Source: Ruminococcaceae bacterium UBA5579 (lineage in GTDB: Bacteria; Bacillota; Clostridia; Oscillospirales; Ruminococcaceae). From it: 5,131 bases of DNA. The position numbers and the translations under genes are program-made. This document shows positions 1 through 5,050 of this stretch, in pieces; the stretch's first letter is position 1, and each line of letters begins with the position of its first letter. Below the pieces are notes generated by a model that did not search any database, was not told the DNA's origin, and saw only the letters and a program-made list of their open reading frames with translations. Where the stretch lies: NCBI GenBank assembly GCA_002425305.1, contig DILZ01000052.1:1586-6716 (forward strand), given 5' to 3'.

Positions 1-1345
1 CGGCGAACAGATATTCCAGCATTATCCCGCCGTCCGAGTTTACGGGAATAAAGCCGCAGATCAGTGCGGGATCCATATCTTCCCACGGCTTGACGCTCAA
101 TGTTATCTCAACGTCATCTCCGAATTTTCTCAGCTCCGAGGCGGGTATCTTTCCGCAGGCGTTAAAGTGACCGGCATATTCATTGTCAAGCGTAAGCTCG
201 ATCTTTCCGTCTTCGGGCAAATAAGAACGTCCGCGAATGCCGTTCAGTATAAGCAGAACCGCCGTCACAACGCATATCACGGCAGCAGCGGCGAATACAA
301 CTCTTTTTTTGGAAGTATCGGAGGACGGGAAGCGCCCGTCTTTAAACGAATTGTACTCATTGGGAACGGAAACGGCAGTCATATCCATATCAAGTCCGGA
401 CAGTGCGCTTCTGAAATCCTCTGCGCTGCTGTAACGCTCCGAAGGCATTATCGCGGCGGCTTTTTCTATAACTTTCCACAATCCGGCGTCAGCGTTAACA
501 GAGTTTAAATGAAAAATACTGTCGTCCTTTAGACGCTTATACGGACTTTCGGGTACGTTTCCCGTTAACGCGTAGTATAACAGCGTTCCCACCGAATAAA
601 TATCCGCGCGGACATCGAGATTGGTTTCCTGCGAATACTGCTCCATAGGCGAAAATCCCGTTTTCATTATGACGGTATAGCCTAGCGAACCGTCGGAAAG
701 GAATTGCCTTGCCGCGCCGAAATCTATGAGCTTTACGCTCCCGTCCTTGCAGATCATAACGTTGTCGGGCGAAATGTCGCGGTGAAGCACCTTTGCGCTG
801 TGCAGCACCACCAGCGCCAAAGTCAGCTTGTCCGCGATATACGCGACCTGCTCGTAATTTAAAGTTCCGTATTCTTTGACATATTTTTGCAGCGTTATCC
901 CATCGAGATATTCCATTACATAATAAGCGGTGTTGTTTTCATAGAAACATTCATATATGCTGACAATGTTTGGATTTCCGTTAAACCGGCGAACGATCTC
1001 CGCCTCGTCGAAAAATTTTTCTGCGCCGATGTTGAACTGCTCCGCGTTTTTTTCGCTGTTCGGGATAATATGTCTGCCGCTGCGCCGCGCCGCCATAGTA
1101 GGAAAATATTCTTTTATTGCAATGACCTTGTTCAGCTTTTTATCATAAGCGAGATATGTTATCCCAAATCCTCCGCGCCCGATACAGCCGCCGATCACAT
1201 ATCTTCCGGCAAGCTTGGTCCCTCGCGGAAGAATATCCGGCTCCAAAATCTCGCCGCCGTAGCAGCCGCAGACGGGACACGCCTTACCGCGCTTTCCGAC
1301 AACGGAAAAGCAGACGCTGCACCTTTTCCCTCGCAATTTCAACAT
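1..1345 (-). CDS. Membrane-anchored Hanks-type Ser/Thr protein kinase with N-terminal zinc ribbon (C-terminal end cut by window edge)
   Basis: The minus strand reads open from an ATG at 1345 to the window edge (448 codons, no stop reached). Residues 9-26 form a CxxC...CxxC zinc-ribbon-like pair (C9, C12, C23, C26). The kinase domain spans about 49-318: glycine loop GRGGFG (56-61), ATP-binding K78 in IAIKEY, alpha-C E114, catalytic HRDISPDN (188-195), DFG (208-210) and SPMEQY (232-237) in the place of the APE segment. All catalytic residues are present, so the enzyme should be active on Ser/Thr of partner proteins. In HRDxKPxN kinases the Lys after HRD is usual; here it is S192, a variant I associate with clostridial kinases. 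One membrane helix (about 349-367) leaves the kinase in the cytoplasm and a tail of at least 80 residues outside; I do not recognise that tail. The start is set by GGGGGTGA (1348-1355), a one-wobble match to the Shine-Dalgarno consensus, five bases from ATG for the GGGGG core. It is divergent from the diguanylate cyclase gene. Whether a PP2C phosphatase follows it lies off the window. Confidence 0.93.
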   Translation of the reverse strand, partial: MLKLRGKRCSVCFSVVGKRGKACPVCGCYGGEILEPDILPRGTKLAGRYVIGGCIGRGGFGITYLAYDKKLNKVIAIKEYFPTMAARRSGRHIIPNSEKNAEQFNIGAEKFFDEAEIVRRFNGNPNIVSIYECFYENNTAYYVMEYLDGITLQKYVKEYGTLNYEQVAYIADKLTLALVVLHSAKVLHRDISPDNVMICKDGSVKLIDFGAARQFLSDGSLGYTVIMKTGFSPMEQYSQETNLDVRADIYSVGTLLYYALTGNVPESPYKRLKDDSIFHLNSVNADAGLWKVIEKAAAIMPSERYSSAEDFRSALSGLDMDMTAVSVPNEYNSFKDGRFPSSDTSKKRVVFAAAAVICVVTAVLLILNGIRGRSYLPEDGKIELTLDNEYAGHFNACGKIPASELRKFGDDVEITLSVKPWEDMDPALICGFIPVNSDGGIMLEYLFA

Positions 1346-1466
1346 CGTCACCCCCAAAAAAAGACACCTCTGAAAACCAGTTTGAAAACGAGATCCGGAC
1401 AGGGCGCATCGCACGGCACGCTGTTTGTATTAACTTAAACAAGTTTTTGGAGATACCCTTAAATAC

Positions 1467-1495
1467 ATTTTAACATATATTTATTGCGATGTCAA
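1467..1495 (-). promoter_or_regulatory. Sigma-A promoter of the kinase gene
   Basis: On the minus strand there is TTGACA (1495-1490), a 17-base spacer, and TAAAAT (1472-1467), with TGT directly before the -10 giving an extended -10. Transcription should start near 1460, leaving a leader of about 115 bases before the ATG at 1345. The ten-base blocks at -35 (1489-1498) and -10 (1467-1476) are identical to those of the hemerythrin promoter. Confidence 0.85.
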
Positions 1496-1624
1496 TATAT
1501 TCGTACCGGGCGGAACAATAGCTTTTGTGATTTGGAACATATTCGGAAATTCGGCGACCGCGCTTTGTTTGTCAATGGACAGTTGTTCAATTTTGCCGTT
1601 GGATCCGGTTTGCCCGAAATCGGG

Positions 1625-1653
1625 TTGACATATCACGATTTGTGTGATATAAT
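1625..1653 (+). promoter_or_regulatory. Consensus sigma-A promoter of the diguanylate cyclase gene
   Basis: Perfect TTGACA (1625-1630), 17-base spacer, perfect TATAAT (1648-1653), and TGA just before the -10 (extended -10). This is the strongest form a sigma-A promoter can take, unusual for a sensor cyclase that is normally expressed weakly, and it suggests that expression is limited by a repressor or by the leader RNA. The start of transcription is expected near 1660, so the 5' leader is about 135 bases long. Confidence 0.88.
1630..1650. repeat. Operator-like inverted repeat inside the cyclase promoter
   Basis: ATATCAC (1630-1636) and GTGATAT (1644-1650) are perfect 7-base inverted arms with a 7-base centre. 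The repeat fills the spacer between the -35 and -10 boxes and overlaps the last base of the -35 and the first three bases of the -10, the position where a dimeric repressor would block RNA polymerase. No regulator gene for it is visible in the window and I cannot assign it to a family. Confidence 0.55.
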
Positions 1654-1694
1654 ATAAAATAGGAAATTGTAACTTTGCCGATGACGATGTACGA

Positions 1695-1769
1695 CCAACA
1701 ATTTTGATGTTGGCGTAACCGACATTAAGAACGCCGCAGAGTAAGGCGCATCTTAACTGTCAACCTTAC
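1695..1769 (+). ncRNA. Structured 5' leader of the cyclase gene with two alternative folds (possible regulatory RNA)
   Basis: Fold 1 has hairpin 1695-1700/1708-1713 (CCAACA with TGTTGG) and a long stem: GACATTAAGA (1721-1730) and CGCC (1732-1735) pair with GGCG (1745-1748), TCTTAA (1751-1756) and TGTC (1758-1761), 14 pairs with a small internal loop and one bulge. Fold 2 uses parts of the same strands: TGTTGG (1708-1713) with CCGACA (1719-1724), and GTAAGG (1741-1746) with CCTTAC (1764-1769). The two folds exclude each other. The second fold ends 11 bases before the ribosome binding site. There is no U-tract, so control of translation is more likely than termination. I looked for the c-di-GMP-I (GEMM) core and other riboswitch signatures and recognised none. 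The pairings are seen directly; a regulatory role is inference. Confidence 0.45.
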
Positions 1770-1780
1770 ATTGAACATAT

Positions 1781-1790
1781 GGGGGTGGGG
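1781..1790 (+). promoter_or_regulatory. Ribosome binding site that fixes the cyclase start at 1795
   Basis: GGGGGTGGGG lies four bases before ATG 1795. An in-frame TTG at 1771 would add eight residues, but it lies upstream of this site, would make the site part of the coding sequence, and has no Shine-Dalgarno sequence of its own. The core GGGGGTG is the same one used by the divergent kinase gene. Confidence 0.75.
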
Positions 1791-1794
1791 CACT

Positions 1795-3537
1795 ATGAAA
1801 TCAAAGAATTCCGTTTTTCATATTATTTTTGGGATTATGCTGTTCTTTTTTATAGCGGTTGTAGTGTTTCTTGCGTCAAAATGCAAAACCAAATCTCTGG
1901 CGGATGCGGAATACGACAAAACCGCTCCGTTTATTGAGGGCTGGCATACTGCGGACGGTACGGAGCTTGACGAAAATGCGCTCCGCAAGATAAACTCCGT
2001 TTCTAAGGACGAGGAGATAAGCATATATAATACTTTGCCCTCAGACTCGAGCGACGCGGACTCGCTCTTCTTCAGAGCAAAGAACGTTTTTTACAGTGTT
2101 TATATAGACGGCGAACCGGTCTACACGCCCGAATTCGGCGAGAGCGTTTTCTATACCAATTCCACGGGAACGCGCTGGAACAGCATAGACATCACGCCCG
2201 AACATCTCGGAAAGGAGATAGAGATACGGGTCAGGGCGGCATACACAAACGCGCGGTGCGGTGTGGACGACTTCCGCATCGGCAGATCGGGCGGCGTTAT
2301 ACTTAATCTGCTTAAGGAGAAGCTCGTGTCCTTTATTACTTGTATTCTTCTGCTGTTTGTGGGGCTTCTTCTGTCTATCGCCGATATTCCCATAAATATG
2401 CGCTCTCAGAAAAACCACGAGCTTTTGTTTCTGGGACTGTTCTCGATCTGCGTTTCCGTATGGTGTCTGGCGGAGCTGCATATAATCGAGTTCTTCTTCG
2501 ATGACAGCAGGCTTGTGCAGATGGTATCCTGCTACTCGCTTATGCTGATCCCTTTCGCGCTTATCCTGTATCTCAACGCGGCTATCGGATTTAAAAACAA
2601 GGCGGTCGTTCCCGTTTTATGCGGACTGTGTACGCTTGGATTTGTCGCGAGCTGGACGCTTCATTTCCTCAAGATCAAGGATATCCACGAGACCCTTACA
2701 TTTTCTCACGTCAATGTAGTTATAGCGTCGGTGCTTTTGGTTTATTCGGTTGTAAAATCCACCGTGAAAAAAATCAAGAAAGACGGCGCGAGAATATATC
2801 AGATATTGAGGACTATCGGACTTTGCAGCATCGCCGTAGCCGCTATTGTTGATATGGTTCGTTTCTATTCGGGGCACACGAGCGACAGCGCGATGTTCGT
2901 TCGGATAGGTATGCTTATCTTTACCGTATGCTACGGCAGCTCCAGCCTTGAAAATACGATAAACGCCGTAAAGCTGGGGGCACAGGCGGAGTTTGCGAGC
3001 CGTCTCGCTTATCAGGACGGTCTTACGGGTATCGGGAACAGAACCGCTTTCGAGGAGCGGCTTGCAAAGCTGGATTCGGAAAAAGGCGACAACTCTATCG
3101 GGATAGTTATGTTCGACGTTAACGATCTTAAATATGTGAACGACAACCTCGGTCACCCGATCGGCGACAGTATGATAAAGGCGGCCGCAGAAATTATAAG
3201 CGCGTCGTTCGGGAATGACGAAGAGGAATGCTTCAGGATCGGCGGCGATGAATTTGCGGTGGTAATGTGCGGCAGCAACATCAAAGAGCGTTACGAGGAG
3301 GGTATGCTGAATTTTAATGAGCTGACGATGCAGCACAACAGCTCTCCCAACATCAAGTTCCGCGTAAGCATAGCGCACGGTTTCTTTATCTACGACAGCG
3401 AATGCGGTCTTGAACGGGTACAGGACGCATATAAAAAAGCAGACGAAAAAATGTACGAAACAAAGCGCGAGATGAAACTACGTCAAAGCTCGCCCGAGGA
3501 ATATTACAAGGGACGGCTTAAGGCAGTCAACAATTAG
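1795..3537 (+). CDS. Membrane sensor diguanylate cyclase (7TM sensor plus GGDEF domain)
   Basis: A 580-residue protein predicted to make c-di-GMP from two GTP. A signal anchor (about 7-27) is followed by an extracytoplasmic beta-rich domain (about 30-170; YIDGEPVY and GKEIEIRV strands, jelly-roll-like) and seven hydrophobic helices (about 177-385), an order typical of 7TMR-DISM-type receptors. A short linker leads to the GGDEF domain (about 404-570): D408-GLTGIGNR at its entry, metal-binding D441, guanine-contacting N449 and D458 (NDNLGHPIGD), and an intact GGDEF signature at 483-487. The active site looks complete. The RxxD inhibitory site is missing: N474 and E477 stand where Arg and Asp are expected, so product feedback by that route is unlikely. 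The extracytoplasmic domain probably senses a small molecule or sugar; the ligand cannot be read from the sequence. The gene is monocistronic, convergent with the hemerythrin gene, and ends 24 bases before a strong terminator. Confidence 0.94.
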   Translation: MKSKNSVFHIIFGIMLFFFIAVVVFLASKCKTKSLADAEYDKTAPFIEGWHTADGTELDENALRKINSVSKDEEISIYNTLPSDSSDADSLFFRAKNVFYSVYIDGEPVYTPEFGESVFYTNSTGTRWNSIDITPEHLGKEIEIRVRAAYTNARCGVDDFRIGRSGGVILNLLKEKLVSFITCILLLFVGLLLSIADIPINMRSQKNHELLFLGLFSICVSVWCLAELHIIEFFFDDSRLVQMVSCYSLMLIPFALILYLNAAIGFKNKAVVPVLCGLCTLGFVASWTLHFLKIKDIHETLTFSHVNVVIASVLLVYSVVKSTVKKIKKDGARIYQILRTIGLCSIAVAAIVDMVRFYSGHTSDSAMFVRIGMLIFTVCYGSSSLENTINAVKLGAQAEFASRLAYQDGLTGIGNRTAFEERLAKLDSEKGDNSIGIVMFDVNDLKYVNDNLGHPIGDSMIKAAAEIISASFGNDEEECFRIGGDEFAVVMCGSNIKERYEEGMLNFNELTMQHNSSPNIKFRVSIAHGFFIYDSECGLERVQDAYKKADEKMYETKREMKLRQSSPEEYYKGRLKAVNN

Positions 3538-3560
3538 AATGTTAATGTGAACACGTTATA

Positions 3561-3603
3561 AAATAACACCGCACAAAGAATTAGCTTTGTGCGGTGTTGT
3601 TTT
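3561..3603. terminator. Bidirectional intrinsic terminator between convergent genes
   Basis: AACACCGCACAAAG (3565-3578) and CTTTGTGCGGTGTT (3585-3598) form a perfect 14-base-pair stem with a six-base loop. On the plus strand it is followed by GTTTT, and on the minus strand by ATTTTATAA, so it can end both the cyclase and the hemerythrin transcripts. Confidence 0.92.
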
Positions 3604-3633
3604 AACCGAAAAAGAATGATGTGTCGCTGACGG

Positions 3634-4530
3634 CTATGAAACGCGGCTCACCGCGATCACAAAATGTCCGCAGTATGTGCGCCACAACAAACTGTACTCG
3701 GGATAGACCTTATCATAAAGCGCGTAAAAGTTCTCCTCCGGAATAGCGTTGCTTTCCTTGAATGTTGGCGTGGAATCGAAAAGCGCTATTGAAACTTCCG
3801 TATTGAACGAGTTAAGCATCTCGCAAAGCAGCGGCTGCATAACACCGTCGAGTTCAAGTACTTCCTGCTTGACAAATTTCCGCGCGATTATTTCCAGCAT
3901 CGGATATTCGATCGCCGTTACTATTGAATATGTTTTGCCGTCGGATTTTTCAAGAACGTCACGATAACAGAACAGCTTTTTGAGCTTGTGCCCCGTGTAG
4001 GTCTTGCTGAATATTTCCGCGTTCATCATAAACAAGCTGGAGCTGTAACCGCGTATTATATCTACGAGCTTATCTATGCTACGGTCGTCCGCCGTCGCGC
4101 TGAATTTGCTCGTTACGTTTCCCGTGATCGCACGGTCCTCGATAAGTATATGCGCGGTAAGCCAGCCGGCGCATACTCCCAGAAAATGTTCTATGGATTC
4201 CTTTGAATAGCTTTTAGATTCCATTTCCTTTTCAAGCGCGGGTATCACCACATTTCGCATATTGTCGTGCATCTTTTTGTGAGAATTAAAGCCCTTGTAG
4301 CCGATCTCCAGCTGATAAGCCTCCTCCTCGCTGAAATGCTTGACCGAGTAGCTTTTAAGATACTTTACAGCCTCCATACATATTGCTTTATTTTTTTCAA
4401 AATTGCTGTCTTTAAAATTGCTCGCAATACGAGAAACAATTTTGAAAAGCTGCCTGTGCGCGTTATCTATCTCTTCTACTCCGATGTTGTATTCATCGCT
4501 CCATTCAAATATGCTTTCGTCTATCTTCAT
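3634..4530 (-). CDS. Bacteriohemerythrin fused to a CheX-like C-terminal domain
   Basis: A 298-residue cytoplasmic protein with no signal peptide or membrane helix. Residues 1-137 are a bacteriohemerythrin domain with all seven di-iron ligands in order: H25 (IDNAHRQLF), H65 and E69 (HFSEEE), H84 and H88 (HKKMH), H127 and D132 (HILIED). The N-terminal W10 and GVEEID are also typical. It should bind O2, or respond to NO or iron state. A single-domain bacteriohemerythrin is about 130-140 residues, so the rest is a second domain. Residues about 148-298 resemble the CheX/CheC phosphatase fold: a helix (DRSIDKLVDII), a strand near 201-208, a helix ending in E237-xx-N240, a strand and turn with TPTF (254-257), and a closing strand (GHFVIAVS). 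The Asp/Ser normally four residues before the catalytic Glu is P233 here, so phosphatase activity is doubtful. The domain assignment is by motif and order only. GGAGGG (4538-4543) lies seven bases before the ATG. Confidence 0.9.
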   Translation of the reverse strand: MKIDESIFEWSDEYNIGVEEIDNAHRQLFKIVSRIASNFKDSNFEKNKAICMEAVKYLKSYSVKHFSEEEAYQLEIGYKGFNSHKKMHDNMRNVVIPALEKEMESKSYSKESIEHFLGVCAGWLTAHILIEDRAITGNVTSKFSATADDRSIDKLVDIIRGYSSSLFMMNAEIFSKTYTGHKLKKLFCYRDVLEKSDGKTYSIVTAIEYPMLEIIARKFVKQEVLELDGVMQPLLCEMLNSFNTEVSIALFDSTPTFKESNAIPEENFYALYDKVYPEYSLLWRTYCGHFVIAVSRVS

Positions 4531-4558
4531 AATCCGTCCCTCCGCTTATTTTAAATAC

Positions 4559-4623
4559 GGACACTTTCGAACGCTCCGGTCAAAATTGATCAATTTATTT
4601 CAACCATTTTCTTTAATGTGTCC
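4559..4623 (-). promoter_or_regulatory. Structured 5' leader of the hemerythrin gene
   Basis: The predicted transcript begins near 4623 with GGACAC (4623-4618), which pairs perfectly with GTGTCC (4564-4559) about 55 bases downstream and closes the whole leader. Inside it is a perfect 14-base palindrome, AAATTGATCAATTT (4583-4596). It could fold into a five-pair hairpin with loop GATC in RNA, or be a protein-binding site in DNA. The element matches no riboswitch I know; function is unproven. Confidence 0.4.
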
Positions 4624-4629
4624 ATAATT

Positions 4630-4658
4630 ATTTTAACATTTTATTCTTCAAATGTCAA
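4630..4658 (-). promoter_or_regulatory. Sigma-A promoter of the hemerythrin gene
   Basis: Minus strand TTGACA (4658-4653), 17-base spacer, TAAAAT (4635-4630), with TGT before the -10. The expected start of transcription is near 4623, giving a leader of roughly 92 bases. Confidence 0.86.
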
Positions 4659-4681
4659 TATGCGTAAACAAGGGATAAGCA

Positions 4682-4726
4682 TTGTTCCGTTGAGGGTATA
4701 CGGCGGCGCTTTTTTATGCGGAACAA
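4682..4726. repeat. 8-base inverted repeat upstream of the riboswitch promoter
   Basis: TTGTTCCG (4682-4689) and CGGAACAA (4719-4726) are perfect inverted arms 29 bases apart, ending six bases before the -35 box at 4733. It could be a pair of half-sites for a regulator, or chance; the interval also has TTTTTT (4710-4715) but no stem before it that would make a terminator. Confidence 0.3.
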
Positions 4727-4732
4727 GCGGTC

Positions 4733-4761
4733 TTGACAAATCCGTCGAAAGGTGCTATAAT
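4733..4761 (+). promoter_or_regulatory. Consensus sigma-A promoter of the B12-controlled lipoprotein unit
   Basis: Perfect TTGACA (4733-4738), 17-base spacer and perfect TATAAT (4756-4761), with TGC directly before the -10. Transcription should start near 4768. A strong constitutive promoter ahead of a riboswitch is the usual arrangement, with control exerted on the RNA. Confidence 0.88.
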
Positions 4762-4843
4762 AGTAAGGTTCATTGGGAAACACGGCGGATTGCTTTGGTA
4801 TTGTCGAGCGTTCGGGCGCGTGGTGATATTCGGCTTTTGCAAA

Positions 4844-4962
4844 GGTGAGGCGCTTTGCGGGGGTCGGGCGTTACGAGGCGCACGTCGTAAGACGGTAAGG
4901 GAACAGGAGTGAAAATTTTCGGCAGCAGCCACTATCGTGAAAGTCGGAATGCTTACCCCGCC
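4844..4962 (+). ncRNA. Cobalamin (adenosylcobalamin-class) riboswitch aptamer
   Basis: The conserved cobalamin core occurs in the right order: GGGAA (4899-4903), GTGAAAA (4909-4915), GCAGCC followed by ACTATCGTGA (4925-4940), and a B12 box AGTCGGAATGCTTACC (4942-4957). The closing helix P1 is GGTGAG (4844-4849) with CTTACC (4952-4957). A P2-type hairpin pairs TTACGA (4871-4876) with TCGTAA (4885-4890) and extends with CGT/ACG around one bulge. The family represses corrinoid synthesis and uptake genes when B12 is plentiful. The large P7-P11 extension common in other members is absent, so this is a compact form. The bases 4850-4868 between P1 and P2 are G-rich and not assigned to a helix. Recognition is by motif, not by covariance model. 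Confidence 0.85.
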
Positions 4963-4970
4963 GCGGACTT

Positions 4971-5013
4971 GCAAAACAGCTTTTGGGCAATTGAAGAGCT
5001 GCTTTGCCGTTTC
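4971..5013 (+). terminator. Probable riboswitch expression platform: imperfect intrinsic terminator
   Basis: GCAAA (4971-4975) and CAGCT (4977-4981) pair with AGCTG (4997-5001) and TTTGC (5003-5007), with one a/c mismatch; TTT (4982-4984) with AAG (4994-4996) extends the stem. It is followed by CGTTTCTTCTTT, a U-rich but interrupted tract. The position, between the B12 box and the ribosome binding site, is where a B12 riboswitch terminator is expected. TTTTGC (4835-4840), just before the aptamer, can pair with GCAAAA (4971-4976) and so could compete with the stem. Confidence 0.6.
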
Positions 5014-5050
5014 TTCTTTGGATAATAAAATCGAAAAGAGGAACAAACTT

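Larger units (their letters stand above)
1346..1794. other. Divergent intergenic region, kinase / diguanylate cyclase
   Basis: This stretch of 449 bases has no credible gene. It holds the kinase 5' leader (about 1346-1460), the kinase promoter (1467-1495), an unassigned A+T-moderate spacer (about 1499-1612), a small CCCG-aaat-CGGG hairpin (1613-1624) directly abutting the cyclase -35 box, the cyclase promoter (1625-1653), and the structured cyclase leader. Plus-strand open frames that run from the kinase region into it lack a ribosome binding site and are antisense shadows of the kinase. Confidence 0.8.
4531..5050. other. Divergent regulatory region, hemerythrin / lipoprotein
   Basis: These 520 bases carry no credible gene. 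They contain the hemerythrin leader and promoter on the minus strand (to 4661), a spacer with an 8-base inverted repeat (4682-4726), the lipoprotein promoter (4733-4761), about 75 bases of unassigned leader (4768-4843), the cobalamin aptamer and a probable terminator. Open frames seen here on either strand lack ribosome binding sites and cross these RNA elements. Confidence 0.8.

Noticed and set aside
167..508. Plus-strand open frame of 113 codons
   Set aside because: It is antisense to the kinase, which has a complete set of family motifs in this stretch; the frame has no ribosome binding site and no recognisable domain.
1376..1398. Direct repeat TGAAAAC separated by a few bases in the kinase leader
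   Set aside because: Only two short A-rich copies; this is expected by chance and does not form a repeat array.
887..1473. Overlapping plus-strand open frames of 183, 63 and 105 codons
   Set aside because: They are antisense to the kinase N-terminal half and its leader, have no Shine-Dalgarno site and a biased, low-complexity composition.
1660..1770. c-di-GMP riboswitch (GEMM-I) in the cyclase leader
   Set aside because: The conserved GEMM core and its tetraloop and receptor are absent; only the unusual alternative hairpins are seen.
1771..1794. TTG start adding eight residues to the cyclase
   Set aside because: The ribosome binding site at 1781-1790 would lie inside the extension, and it is correctly spaced for ATG 1795.
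2617..3378. Minus-strand open frame of 253 codons inside the cyclase gene
   Set aside because: It is a codon-bias shadow opposite membrane helices and the GGDEF domain; no domain or start signal supports it.
3988..4554. Plus-strand open frames within the hemerythrin gene
   Set aside because: They are antisense shadows of a gene whose seven metal ligands are all in frame on the minus strand.
4618..4848. Plus-strand open frame of 76 codons
   Set aside because: It starts inside the hemerythrin promoter region, crosses the -35 and -10 of the lipoprotein promoter and has no ribosome binding site.
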